A DNA stretch of 64,000 nucleotides from Symsagittifera roscoffensis (lineage: Eukaryota > Xenacoelomorpha > Acoela > Convolutidae). Where the stretch lies: NCBI RefSeq assembly GCF_963678635.1, contig NC_087070.1:43010988-43074987 (forward strand), given 5' to 3'. The notes beneath the pieces were generated by a model. That model was not told where the DNA came from. It did no database searches and saw nothing but the letters and a program-made list of their open reading frames with translations. The translations under genes and the position numbers were made by a program. Of the stretch, positions 51,701 through 53,218 are shown in pieces; positions within the stretch are counted from its first letter, which is position 1, and each line of letters opens with the position of its first letter.

Positions 51701-53218
51701 TTTTTTCAAATAGGGTCTTCATAGTGGTTTGGGAGAGCTCAGAAAATCAATTTGCTCAACTTAAAAAAAAGGTCGAGAATATTTTCAAAAGTTTTTCGAG
51801 AAATTCCTAGATCCACGCCTGCTTGTAATGAAGCTCAATTTTGACTCTACCAATCATAATTATACCTTCTTGCCTAACAAAAAAAATTTACAATGATGAT
51901 TTAAAAACCAGAAACAGCAACTTTAAGGTGAATGAAAACTGTTTCTTTGCATGTAAATGGTATCAATTCTAATAGCTTTCCAGACCAGTATATTAACCGT
52001 AATTTTTGCGACCAATTTTTATTGCGCGTGTTTTCATGATTCTTGCAATTGATTCAAAAACCTTTTTTTTTCGGTTCCCGTTAACTTCCGTGGAATACGA
52101 TTTCCTGCATGCAATTTTTATGACTTTTGAGTGATAAGTTATAATAAACTTGTCAGTGTGAACAGTTTTCAACCCCTTAATTGCGATTAGAACAGTTTTT
52201 AGACAGTTTTATATGGCAAAATTACGATGTGATAGAGAACTAGAAAAAAGCCCAGAAACTAAAAATTGTTTGTTCAAAATTACAAGACTGACTTTCGGCA
52301 CAATACTTGTTTGAATCACAGAACTGAGCTTTTACAGAGTTTTTTCTTTCTAAATGAGAACTTAAACAGTCATTTTGCATGTTTTTTTTGTCTACGAGGT
52401 TTTTCGGCTAAAAAGGTTGCAGCTTAGGTTTTATCGGTTCATTAGCCTAATATTGCGCCATTTGTTCGGCAAAAGTTTTTCACGCTGAGGAGAGATCGAT
52501 TTTTGATTTTTTAATTTTCAAATTCTTATGACATCATTTTTTGACGCAATGGTCGTCTACCCAAGTATTGTCGGCTTAGTTCCCACTTTGAAAATTTGAA
52601 AGATATACTTTTGTCATTATTTTTTCCGGCTAACAATTTGCTTTCACGTCACCTCCGGCTATTTTTTTTAGCTATGTAGTCATACTTTTTGATGATGTAT
52701 AGCAGGTTGCGCGAAGATGCATTTCGACGAAAAAAAAAATGATTCTGATGAAAATTTTAATGTCGAACAAACGTACAAATCAAACTGAATATTTTGAAAA
52801 TGGATGGCTTTTATATACTGTTATAATAAACTAAATTAACGCTTTCGATAACTTTCCCACAAAAAAAATGTCGAAAGTAATATCTGGAAAATCAAAATTT
52901 TCTGCCCCCTAAGTCACTCTGGCTGATCGTTTCGGGTAAAAATTTTACGGCTGATCAGTCATTTTTGCTTTAAATTTTCCTGTATATAAAACACCATGAT
53001 TTATCTTGTTCAAAAGTATTCTAATTCTAATTATTTTTTTAAATTTCCACAACCCTGGCGTAAGATTTTAATTCTTTTTTTGGCTTTAGAGGAGAACTCG
53101 AACAGTCAGTTTGTGGGTCGAGTGCGTGCATTTGACGTGAACGATACTCGAGGTAGCACTGTGTCCTTCAGTCTGGAAGAAACCGTCTACTGTGACAAAT
53201 TTGGAATCGACGACGACG
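628..53218 (+). CDS. Giant cadherin-superfamily gene (internal part, 28 exons)
   Basis: A calcium-dependent cell-adhesion protein, inferred to be a type I membrane protein with a very long extracellular region. The 28 exons listed below total 6,756 nt, and all exon phases match at every join, giving about 2,252 codons without a stop. The translation is a chain of about 20 extracellular cadherin repeats. It shows recurrent DxNDNxP inter-repeat linkers, A/S-S-DAD motifs, TG.I/LDRE motifs and Y.L.V.A.D.G.PP segments. No signal peptide, EGF, laminin-G, transmembrane or cytoplasmic domain is visible, so both ends lie outside the window or downstream of the retroelement. Many repeats without other domains fit the Fat, Dachsous or protocadherin-23-like group; which one cannot be decided. 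Several linkers have lost calcium-ligating residues. Antisense gene 19614-20767 is nested in intron 14. Confidence 0.93.
998..1110 (+). CDS. Cadherin exon 2
   Basis: Acceptor atattag|gac, donor gcta|gtaagg. It continues exon 1 in frame as SYQ-TSVDEETTLTLVVSASDAD, the A- and B-strand region of a repeat with its DAD calcium motif, and ends in phase 1. Confidence 0.9.
1511..1727. mobile_element. Short inverted-repeat element (MITE, ~217 bp)
   Basis: In intron 2. The left end reads agggctcttttccagttccc and the right end gggaactggaaaagagaact, inverted repeats of about 24 bp. The right two-thirds is clearly similar to 46913-47093. Related termini occur near 10980 and 29188. It is non-coding and non-autonomous; the superfamily is not recognised. 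Confidence 0.65.
1865..2056 (+). CDS. Cadherin exon 3
   Basis: Acceptor tttccag|catctgg, donor gccag|gtgatt, phase 1 to phase 1. It encodes the second half of a repeat: SGLFTIGSSSGALSITSAP, then YYLLEVTASDNGG, ending in a NNKNDNAP linker. Confidence 0.92.
2158..2222 (-). repeat. Fragment resembling hAT-MITE interior
   Basis: In intron 3. The stretch around 2160-2220 (gccaaaaactgcggttttgg, gcactttttgaagaatattg) resembles the interior of the reverse-oriented MITE copy near 38396-38460. It has no termini and is judged by eye only. Confidence 0.35.
2406..3831 (+). CDS. Cadherin exon 4 (1,426 bp, about 4.5 repeats)
   Basis: Acceptor gtttag|tg, donor ggaa|agtaagc region with GT at 3832; phase 1 in, phase 2 out. 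This is the longest exon. It carries the repeat starts NAATYTATVAENAPIG and PKRYTTKIPETASAG. Linkers are VEDSNDNAP, ITDENDNPP and a degenerate VIPVNEAAP. One internal boundary (around FATEPTFLLASGAYAVAVSE) lacks the DxNDN motif altogether. Its size compared with other exons suggests that ancestral introns were lost here. Confidence 0.95.
4100..4229 (+). CDS. Cadherin exon 5
   Basis: Acceptor acttttaag|g, donor gttgag|gtaaaa; phase 2 in, phase 0 out. It encodes FSYVIVSPAGGAGFWLDPEN followed by GTLILHQTLDYETPTSEVVL, the middle of a cadherin repeat with the TG.I-LD.E signature in variant form. Confidence 0.9.
4552..4676 (+). CDS. Cadherin exon 6
   Basis: Acceptor attttag|gcg, donor tttaa|gttagt; phase 0 in, phase 2 out. 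It completes the repeat (EARDFGYDAAYVSSPLTGTA) and ends with the linker LSDANDNSPDCG. Confidence 0.9.
5050..5356 (+). CDS. Cadherin exon 7
   Basis: Acceptor tgttttcag|a, donor gtccag|gtttgt; phase 2 in, phase 0 out. It encodes almost a whole repeat, from TSVQETSTGP through ILCSDADITTAFRTLSYSIG to NVVVTDNGGTCGGG and NQLNVEVFVQ. The Cys-containing TDNGGTCGGGAC loop is unusual. Confidence 0.92.
5614..5743 (+). CDS. Cadherin exon 8
   Basis: Acceptor ccttttag|atcgtg, donor gacg|gtgaga; phase 0 in, phase 1 out. It encodes a degenerate linker (IVNVNQFAPVLTQP) and the start of a repeat (HTVSEGDPIGTNIVLVSASD-ADNG). An alternative upstream AG at 5599-5600 would insert extra residues and is less likely. 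Confidence 0.9.
5841..5937. repeat. G-rich repeats around a 14-bp hairpin
   Basis: The arms gggggttttatcca (5871-5884) and tggataaaaaccccc (5891-5905) pair around a six-base loop. The motif ggggatttagtc or close variants flanks it three times (near 5841, 5857 and 5926). It is probably a mobile-element end or a folded repeat; its function is unknown. Confidence 0.5.
7126..9500 (+). pseudogene. Decayed Ty3/gypsy pol (RNase H to integrase)
   Basis: At 7126-7203 one frame reads RRLAQWLDCLALLGFHVEHK followed by RGDE. This matches the end of the RNase H domain of Ty3/gypsy polymerases (pattern R.A.W...L..F.F...H+.G). Near 8290-8340 another frame reads SPEAKAFCNEEGIEI, like the integrase core segment S.EF..FC...GI. 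Between and after these are many stops and frame changes. Downstream frames (8633-9034, 9149-9469) are basic and polar and may be the 3' part of the same element, but I could not identify them. No LTR was recognised. It is a dead element. Confidence 0.5.
10376..10540. repeat. Dispersed repeat before exon 9 (copy 1)
   Basis: The segment containing ccgatgattatttgaggtac, ctgaatttttgtgg and aaaacacccgaagacaaa matches 14768-14865, which lies just upstream of exon 11. Both copies end within about 100 bp of a functional 3' splice site. Confidence 0.55.
10576..10749 (+). CDS. Cadherin exon 9
   Basis: Acceptor cgctcag|gt, donor aacag|gtaatg; phase 1 to phase 1. It encodes EFEFFIQSGNTHGDFELGYT, then VTTARTLDRERTASYGLVII and ATDKGTPPKTG, a typical second half of a cadherin repeat with the LDRE motif. 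Confidence 0.93.
11220..12173 (+). CDS. Cadherin exon 10 (954 bp, about 3 repeats)
   Basis: Acceptor ttttgcag|ga, donor gacag|gtaatt; phase 1 to phase 1. It has linkers VQDVNEPPV, VHNINDNLPVF and a degenerate VSDVVDSDPEC. Cys-containing stretches (VEACDCDSNSTTRHC) are unusual for classical cadherin repeats. It is the second multi-repeat exon. Confidence 0.95.
12386..13258. mobile_element. Inverted-repeat element with nested HINE-like insert
   Basis: In intron 10. The left end cccatttgtaccaaaa (12386-12401) and right end ttttggtacaaatggg (13243-13258) are perfect 16-bp inverted repeats. The HINE-like copy 12457-12988 sits inside. The internal stretch around 13035-13170 (accgccacagtgcgcgcc, aacagagggtagg) is similar to 37265-37390. 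It is non-coding. Confidence 0.6.
12457..12988 (+). mobile_element. HINE/Helentron-like element, copy A
   Basis: It starts ttattgttccgactttcg and ends cagtcttgtt. Near the 5' end, gttccgact is repeated inverted as agtcggaac close to the 3' end. That is followed by a perfect hairpin cagggc-ttc-gccctg and a short unpaired tail. The 5' end itself can fold (cttTCG/CGAaag). Copies: 18755-19291, 30759-31304, 53730-54090, and a decayed copy at 13464-13699. The layout (subterminal inverted repeats plus a 3' hairpin, T-rich target) is that described for Helentron-associated HINEs; this is inference. Confidence 0.7.
13464..13699 (+). mobile_element. HINE-like element, decayed copy E
   Basis: It starts tttttgttcccactttcgaag and ends with acagtcggtcatttagggct followed by ttgccttgata. 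Both ends resemble copies A-D with mismatches, and the interior is mostly lost. Confidence 0.5.
14768..14865. repeat. Dispersed repeat before exon 11 (copy 2)
   Basis: Similar to 10385-10470: ccgataattatttgtgttac, then ctgaatttgcgtgg and acacccgaatacaaa. It lies within 180 bp of the exon 11 acceptor. Confidence 0.55.
14941..15203 (+). CDS. Cadherin exon 11
   Basis: Acceptor aatttttag|gc, donor gacaa|gtaaga; phase 1 in, phase 0 out. It encodes LDxE-region residues (PDFDVGSQEYEIEIVVSDST), a degenerate linker (HVNPVNEFDP) and the start of the next repeat with a Cys-rich insertion (SPTSCTVSECGSVPTTCMTM). Confidence 0.92.
15393..15421 (+). repeat. Truncated duplicate of exon 12 start
   Basis: The segment gttttttaggtgtctgcttc followed by aatcacaag repeats, 90 bp upstream, the acceptor and first codons of exon 12 (attttta gg tatctgcttc aataacaag). 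The match then stops and the frame runs into a stop at the real acceptor. It is judged a non-functional exon fragment. Confidence 0.65.
15492..15686 (+). CDS. Cadherin exon 12
   Basis: Acceptor atttttag|gta, donor atacag|gttaac; phase 0 to phase 0, 65 codons. It encodes VSASITSGNSDSIFQLNYDW, then GPVDRETDSFYNMTVLIQDS, a standard mid-repeat segment. Confidence 0.92.
15800..16200. repeat. Dispersed repeat family R1, copy 1
   Basis: It contains repeated atgctt(a/g)tcatacaattcc motifs, a ggtggcgaca(c) stretch and gtagtcctggata at its right end. The same order of motifs appears in 49340-49770. It is non-coding, and the element class is unknown. Confidence 0.5.
16166..16416. repeat. Tandem duplication, 132-bp period
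   Basis: The block atgcaaaatttaatattttg through cctctttcttttgtata (16166 to about 16283) recurs almost exactly from 16298 to 16416, just before exon 13. The near-identity implies a recent duplication. Confidence 0.85.
16444..16506 (+). CDS. Cadherin exon 13 (63 bp)
   Basis: Acceptor gtttacag|gtg, donor gtagag|gtaagt; phase 0 to phase 0, only 21 codons. It encodes the linker VYVTGCNDNYP and the next repeat's first strand, IFNPQVYAVE. The NDN core is kept, but the usual acidic residue before it is replaced by TGC. Confidence 0.9.
16709..16870 (+). repeat. hAT-MITE fragment
   Basis: Interior motifs shared with 43411-43795: gagcgccaaaaaacgcaatt, then gcctaaacacg, cctgaggcgcag and a gtctttataatgatttgggag segment. 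No termini were found. Confidence 0.5.
17432..17630 (+). CDS. Cadherin exon 14
   Basis: Acceptor tgttcag|gtg, donor gctg|gtaaga; phase 0 in, phase 1 out. It encodes VADTILDSQVIVTVSASDAD, then GVGDTITYSYDSSDTPTNS, the first half of a repeat with its DAD calcium motif. Confidence 0.93.
17990..18180. repeat. Dispersed repeat family R2, copy 1
   Basis: In intron 14. The segment gcgaagctctttttttgcga, then ctcaaggccgtttt and cacgtggtaccatcc matches 24735-24815 in the next intron. It is non-coding, and the element class is not recognised. Confidence 0.55.
18205..18410. mobile_element. Palindromic-ended MITE, copy 1
   Basis: Both ends carry (in opposite orientation) aaccagcc / ggctggtttat. The left end is near tatataaacaaccc and caaaccagccgc; the right end is ttttgggctggtttattcac. 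Copy 2 at 48104-48256 has the same arrangement. Confidence 0.5.
18755..19291 (+). mobile_element. HINE/Helentron-like element, copy B
   Basis: A full-length copy closely matching copy A from ttattgttccgactttcg to cagtcttgtt. The 3' hairpin reads cagggcttcgcccttat and so pairs slightly less well. It lies about 320 bp beyond the stop codon of the nested antisense gene. Confidence 0.7.
19343..19348 (-). promoter_or_regulatory. Candidate polyadenylation signal of nested gene
   Basis: AATAAA on the minus strand, about 265 nt downstream of the stop codon at 19614-19616. Placement is plausible, but the sequence is AT-rich, so chance occurrence is likely. Confidence 0.3.
19614..19781 (-). CDS. Nested gene exon 2 (Cys-rich domain)
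   Basis: 55 codons plus TAG, too short and ATG-less to stand out as an ORF. It encodes seven of the eight cysteines: RRECKLMCPMCMKFGRQARK, then CQESECYCCDYY, and ends RTYYD. Codon composition is GC-richer than the flanking intron. Confidence 0.7.
   Translation of the reverse strand, partial: NFESTTRRECKLMCPMCMKFGRQARKCQESECYCCDYYHMAKQSNIAQAKRTYYD
19614..20767 (-). CDS. Nested two-exon gene for a secreted Cys-rich precursor
   Basis: Antisense within cadherin intron 14. Exon 1 is complement(20465-20767) and exon 2 complement(19614-19781). The 683-nt intron has GT-AG ends (cag|gttaca and ttatttcag|aac), and the join is in phase 0. The product is 156 residues. Residues 1-23 form a signal peptide (basic start, hydrophobic VILVTLCLLIVG, Ala-type cleavage site before KHKSH). 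Residues 24-97 are hydrophilic and Cys-free. The C-terminal domain has eight Cys at 98, 111, 115, 118, 128, 133, 135 and 136. The CxxxC...CxC order recalls cysteine-stabilised alpha-beta peptides (defensin-like), but the spacing matches no family I know. An Ala-Lys-Arg near the C-terminus is a possible proprotein site. Expression is unproven; secretion is inferred from the signal peptide. Confidence 0.7.
20402..20420. repeat. Poly-G tract
   Basis: An almost pure G run of about 19 bases in the nested gene's intron. Similar runs occur near 26409, 27932, 28163, and as C near 43751 and 47604. Lengths may be unreliable because of sequencing. Confidence 0.8.
20465..20767 (-). CDS. Nested gene exon 1 (signal peptide and spacer)
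   Basis: 101 codons starting MKPLLTPSVILVTLCLLIVG. The first ATG after an AT-rich leader was chosen because the hydrophobic core follows it directly. It ends GVKCHFQ|. Reading through the donor would add 13 unremarkable residues and a stop. Confidence 0.72.
20768..24311. other. Rest of intron 14
   Basis: Apart from the 255-bp duplication, this stretch shows only AT-rich non-coding DNA. Short frames near 21437, 23370 and 23482 have no recognisable features. The flanking exons join in phase across the whole intron. Confidence 0.7.
22574..23074. repeat. Tandem duplication, about 255-bp period
   Basis: Copy 1 (22574-22822) and copy 2 (22829-23074) share caccactatcgaacagcaaa, then attatcagatttcccagat, gatctagttt and agagctttaa(g/a)tccatctat in the same order, with scattered differences. 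It is non-coding. Confidence 0.8.
24312..24602 (+). CDS. Cadherin exon 15
   Basis: Acceptor atttttag|ga, donor gtcag|gtcagt; phase 1 to phase 1. It encodes DFYVLKMLATDNGSPPKETH, the linker VSDASNSAPTL (calcium ligands mostly replaced), then the first half of the next repeat with YPATDADSDQIHYSI. Confidence 0.94.
24690..24830. repeat. Dispersed repeat family R2, copy 2
   Basis: Matches 17990-18180: ggcgaagctcttttttttgc, then cctcaaggctgttttttgcg and cacgtggtaccac. Just beyond it (24840-24905) a short palindrome gacctcaatctagaggtc and a ggggatcgaac box are visible. Confidence 0.55.
25133..25222 (+). CDS. Cadherin exon 16 (90 bp)
   Basis: Acceptor attttag|gg, donor acgg|gttggt; phase 1 to phase 1. 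It encodes DIYTAAPLDYEWNTQFVIMV, then EAMDAFNVT. The donor was placed here because it alone restores frame into exon 17 (NVT-V-SNSVTVNV). Confidence 0.9.
25396..25494. repeat. Short imperfect tandem repeat
   Basis: Units of about 25 bp alternate ttcataattcttgtttt and tttcaaagttctcgttttt four to five times, directly before the exon 17 acceptor. Confidence 0.6.
25499..25638 (+). CDS. Cadherin exon 17
   Basis: Acceptor tttccag|tg, donor cccag|gtttgc; phase 1 in, phase 0 out. It encodes the linker NVLDINDNVVNC, in which the usual Pro is missing, then the next repeat's first strands (AVIQIPWSELSAVGSTYDLN). Confidence 0.9.
26065..26167 (+). CDS. Cadherin exon 18
   Basis: Acceptor ttttctag|gtg, donor cgcag|gtatat; phase 0 in, phase 1 out. 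It encodes VEDIDDPSATFVFTTLAGTD, then DYDALNPDFEMSSAG, mid-repeat. Confidence 0.88.
26380..26892. mobile_element. Fold-back inverted-repeat element
   Basis: A long palindrome: the left arm (about 26480-26612) has caactgagtttgagatcag, cctgttaaaggtg and ctcagtaattatggaaattg. The right arm (about 26640-26775) has their reverse complements. A partial third arm (26780-26840) repeats ctaaaggtggattt...ttcagtaatta. Outer ends ggggtggttgttctgtatta and tactacgttacagcatccc are diverged inverted repeats. Confidence 0.65.
26985..27220 (-). mobile_element. tRNA-derived SINE, copy 1
   Basis: On the minus strand the head reads like a tRNA: an A-box-like segment, cgactctcaatcgaaaggtc (anticodon-arm region) and the B box gatgttcgagacccacc. 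The body follows with catgatccgtgttcgttg, gcaacattg and gcgcaacagctgctctctgt, gaagagctgaacaaatac. The same head and body occur on + at 35205-35425. It is transcribed by RNA polymerase III in known SINEs. It is not a functional tRNA gene, because the acceptor-stem pairing is not evident. Confidence 0.65.
27258..27439 (+). CDS. Cadherin exon 19
   Basis: Acceptor gttgcag|gt, donor tctcg|gtcagt; phase 1 in, phase 0 out. It encodes VISTLHTLDFERQSKYVWTV, then EITDGDTNP and the linker IDLIDENEFGPHFEPEIMF. The acceptor lies 37 bp beyond the SINE. Confidence 0.92.
28270..28338 (-). repeat. tRNA-like B-box fragment
   Basis: On the minus strand gcagtcatcaatttaactgg, then cggttcgagtctgagccgg contains a consensus-like B box (GGTTCGAGTC). 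It sits within 20 bp of the exon 20 acceptor. No A box or cloverleaf was found, so a SINE remnant is more likely than a tRNA. Confidence 0.35.
28358..28563 (+). CDS. Cadherin exon 20
   Basis: Acceptor ctgtttag|gtc, donor gacaa|gtaaat; phase 0 in, phase 2 out. It encodes VMENNTFPIEVLELSIVDRD, then LVQPNAGGVESLVVQTTLDR and DTGVDK, which is most of one repeat. Confidence 0.92.
28975..29012 (+). repeat. Possible truncated duplicate of exon 21 start
   Basis: The segment tttagatacaaacagttgat, then cgtgaaaattgtt resembles the exon 21 acceptor and first codons (gcaggtacaaactgttgatt, gaagcaaaag) 460 bp downstream. In the exon 21 frame it would read YKQLIVKIVK, cadherin-like, but no donor fits. The evidence is short. 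Confidence 0.4.
29441..29615 (+). CDS. Cadherin exon 21
   Basis: Acceptor tactgcag|g, donor gccgat|gtaagt; phase 2 in, phase 0 out. It encodes YKLLIEAKDTGTPPLTSTGT, the canonical linker VEDVNDNPPVW and the next repeat's start PLTIPECVGINQPIPAAD. Confidence 0.94.
29690..30365. repeat. Intron 21 duplicated ends
   Basis: The block aaaaaccaaaaaaact...attccaaaattgagaacaat, then ttgaaaacatttt (29698-29752) recurs at 30318-30365. A weak hAT-MITE-like stretch (30040-30300: ctcgcgccgaaagaacgcga, caatttggtcgacccctg) lies between. Confidence 0.5.
30458..30642 (+). CDS. Cadherin exon 22
   Basis: Acceptor attgacag|ctg, donor gaccc|gtaagt; phase 0 in, phase 2 out. It has no ATG. It encodes LSAFVDDLDVGNNSVIYFRL, then WNVDQTTGALTATRSLDKEG and WALTVEAYDP, a complete mid-repeat with TGALTATRSLDKE. 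Confidence 0.93.
30759..31304 (+). mobile_element. HINE/Helentron-like element, copy C
   Basis: A full-length copy, ttattgttccgactttcg to cagtcttgtt, with the subterminal agtcggaac and hairpin cagggcttcgccctg. A four-base duplication (gcga) is present in the 3' tail (gatacgagcgagcagtctt). Confidence 0.7.
35205..35425 (+). mobile_element. tRNA-derived SINE, copy 2
   Basis: The head has cgcctcacaatcaaaaggtc, then ggttgttcgagatcc (B box) and accatgatccgtgctcgttg. The body has gcaacattacc and gcacaacagcggttctccgt, gaaaagctgaaca. It matches copy 1 (26985-27220, minus strand) along its whole length with frequent substitutions. Confidence 0.65.
35662..36270. mobile_element. Inverted-repeat element with internal TTTCGACC repeats
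   Basis: The ends cccgggtcgaggtttgcg (35662-35679) and cgcaaacctcgaccctgg (36253-36270) are inverted repeats with one mismatch. The left half carries at least eight copies of a ttcgaccgac/ttcgactgtg-type motif. I could not confirm a target-site duplication. It is non-coding, and the superfamily is unknown. Confidence 0.6.
36597..36769 (+). CDS. Cadherin exon 23
   Basis: Acceptor tttgcag|a, donor aacg|gtaact; phase 2 in, phase 1 out. It encodes ASVVVNIDLSDCNDFAPNPL (linker with Asn but no second NDN Asn), then STYRYQIDAEVAANSVVNPI and NPSNDISSIN. Confidence 0.92.
36889..36945 (+). CDS. Candidate 57-bp exon 23a (duplicate of exon 23 end)
   Basis: It has acceptor tctttcag|cg and donor aagca|gtatgt, and is phase 1 to phase 1, so it can be included or skipped without shifting frame. 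It would encode ANPINPSIDINSLKDFLQSS, and its first part repeats the end of exon 23 (NPINPSNDISS). It may be a new alternative exon or a dead duplicate. Exons 23 and 24 also join well without it. Confidence 0.35.
37047..37092. repeat. Short tandem repeat tttaagtaagtttag
   Basis: About three imperfect copies of ttaagtaagtttag in a row within intron 23. Confidence 0.6.
37180..37390. repeat. Relic of the 12386-13258 element
   Basis: Similar to 13020-13170: ctaaccgccacagtcgcgc, then gctaacagagggtgg and gtagcgcgcc. The terminal repeats are not found. Confidence 0.45.
37496..37803 (-). mobile_element. hAT-type MITE, reverse copy
   Basis: Reverse orientation relative to 43411-43795: left end cagagatgcatctaggg, internal aggtcgatcaaattggtttt and gtcgaacccctgagg, right end gcccccttaaatccgctg. 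No matching target duplication is visible, so a boundary may be eroded. Confidence 0.6.
38235..38637 (-). mobile_element. hAT-type MITE, second reverse copy
   Basis: It contains ttaggtcgaccaaattggtc, cactttttcgaaaaatgttg, a gcgcgctc segment and a gcgtccgccctcagttcgcc end in the order of the reverse-oriented MITE. The termini are degenerate. Confidence 0.5.
38638..40530. other. Intron 23, unannotated stretch
   Basis: AT-rich DNA. I see no exon, element end or repeat that I can support. Confidence 0.6.
40560..41195. repeat. TTTA-rich low-complexity block with 277-bp duplication
   Basis: Dominated by tttatttattt. The stretch from about 40731 (ctttcatttagttttgctt, then attatgggtctgtttgtttg and catgtctatttaattatttg) is repeated from about 41008. 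Phe/Leu/Tyr-rich open frames here are a composition artefact. Confidence 0.8.
41196..41600. repeat. 76-bp tandem repeat, about 5 copies
   Basis: The unit begins gtcaatatagcaaaattttg and contains gtgtatacatgtgttagtac, then gatttttagctctcgaactg. Unit starts are near 41197, 41306, 41382, 41458 and 41534. The first interval is longer because tgttagtacgatttttagct is doubled. It may belong to a larger element. Confidence 0.85.
41951..42284. mobile_element. Inverted-repeat element (334 bp)
   Basis: The ends aatgctggagcgaccgaatg (left) and cattcggtccctccagcat (right) are inverted repeats of about 25 bp with few mismatches. An open frame across it (41926-42417, minus) has no recognisable domain. Confidence 0.55.
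43062..43100 (+). repeat. Truncated duplicate of exon 24 start
   Basis: The segment actatgtttgttcagactat, then gtctatgacacagctgtgaat repeats, 61 bp upstream, the acceptor and first codons of exon 24 (actatgtttgttcagactat, gactatgacccagtgaat). The copy soon reaches a TAA in the exon frame. A 5-10-bp reiteration (taataactt.tgattacg) lies just before it. Confidence 0.75.
43139..43249 (+). CDS. Cadherin exon 24
   Basis: Acceptor tttgttcag|ac, donor acga|gttagt; phase 1 to phase 1. It encodes YDYDPVNRDLEWTIDGGVGN, then DTLYFYINNQTGVIYT, a repeat segment with the TG.I motif. Reading past the donor gives an immediate TAG. Confidence 0.9.
43403..43803 (+). mobile_element. hAT-type MITE with target duplication
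   Basis: The element spans 43411-43795. The ends cagggggcggatttaggg and ccctggatccgcccctg are inverted repeats of the CAGGGGCGGAT type typical of hAT elements. Flanks gtgctttc (43403-43410) and gtcctttc (43796-43803) are an 8-bp target duplication with one mismatch. The interior has gagcgcgcgccgaaaaaacg and aatcaatttggtcgacctga. It is non-coding; a transposase would have to act in trans. Confidence 0.75.
43990..46285 (+). repeat. ~92-bp satellite array, about 25 units
   Basis: The unit is built from gcctaaaactgcattttcag, cctat(a)tttttaaatcaaaa, atttgctcggaaaatcaatt and tgatagatctgaaaaaagcc, ggttggaaa. The period is 91-93 bp. Higher-order structure is seen: 44608-44944 recurs nearly unchanged at 45347-45680 (8 units apart) and partly at 44978-45180 (4 apart), and 44165-44340 recurs at 46005-46185. 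Because 93 is divisible by three, open frames up to 123 codons appear by chance. The array ends about 100 bp before exon 25. Confidence 0.95.
46389..46571 (+). CDS. Cadherin exon 25
   Basis: Acceptor tgttttcag|ag, donor aaaag|gttagt; phase 1 to phase 1. It encodes TSGALETNNKDNYTLFVRVN, then the linker LFTANDHSPVFNPNQYSVSL. A basic KKKG ends the exon. Confidence 0.92.
46580..46912 (+). mobile_element. hAT-type MITE, 5'-truncated
   Basis: It begins within the element a few bases after the exon 25 donor and ends ttagatctacgcctgg. It includes an internal 39-bp tandem duplication (ccaaaaagtgcctaaaaacg, ccagtagtttgcc twice, 46707-46784). Confidence 0.6.
46913..47093. mobile_element. Second copy of the 1511-1727 MITE (partial)
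   Basis: It matches the right part of that element: gatgttacgaagtaaggtat, gaagaacgaatgtgttca, gttcaccatgcaag, aaaactgaatttcaatgg and a degenerate end ggtgaaaagagccct. Confidence 0.6.
47206..47357 (+). CDS. Cadherin exon 26
   Basis: Acceptor attttag|ga, donor ctagag|gtagac; phase 1 in, phase 0 out. It encodes EVVLTLSATDADVRPTLTYS, then DDLFIIQAGSRVLE. The donor is weak but restores frame with exon 27. Confidence 0.9.
47369..47550. mobile_element. Inverted-repeat element (182 bp)
   Basis: The ends ggctattctcatgctcgaag and cttcgagcatgagggattcc are inverted repeats of about 24 bp with a few mismatches, starting 12 bp beyond the exon 26 donor. Confidence 0.6.
47892..48084 (+). CDS. Cadherin exon 27
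   Basis: Acceptor atgtgcag|gtg, donor ttcg|gtttgt; phase 0 in, phase 1 out. It encodes VRDDISYDSTSPNPFEFFVE, then VSDGLTTDTATVTITV and a linker lacking acidic residues (YSSTNNPFFQYTYNGEDN). Confidence 0.9.
48104..48256. mobile_element. Palindromic-ended MITE, copy 2
   Basis: The left end gatgtataaaccagccgaag and right end ttttggctggtttatatact are inverted; see copy 1 at 18205-18410. Confidence 0.5.
49340..49770. repeat. Dispersed repeat family R1, copy 2
   Basis: Shares with 15800-16200 the motifs atgctagtcatacaattcc, ttgatggtgaccc, ctaccgcaatcgaattttg and gaagtcctggatac. It contains a 69-bp tandem duplication (aatcatataactttggtgta, tgtacattgcatgactagca) at about 49510-49627. Confidence 0.55.
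51438..51829 (+). mobile_element. hAT-type MITE with target duplication, copy 2
   Basis: The element spans 51446-51821. The left end is cagtagcggatgtaggg and the right end cctagatccacgcctg. Flanks cttataat (51438-51445) and cttgtaat (51822-51829) are an 8-bp target duplication with one mismatch. The interior matches 43411-43795. Confidence 0.7.
53090..53218 (+). CDS. Cadherin exon 28 (last in window)
   Basis: Acceptor ggctttag|ag, donor gacg|gttagt; phase 1 to phase 1. It encodes EENSNSQFVGRVRAFDVNDT, then VSFSLEETVYCDKFGIDDDG. It ends mid-repeat, so at least one further exon must follow; none was found before the retroelement. Confidence 0.9.

Larger units (their letters stand above)
48257..53089. 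other. Rest of intron 27 (4.8 kb)
   Basis: It contains the R1 repeat (49340-49770), three cggcactgttgaac motifs near 50406-50475 and a hAT MITE (51446-51821). Otherwise it is AT-rich, unannotated DNA. Exons 27 and 28 join in phase across it. Confidence 0.7.
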
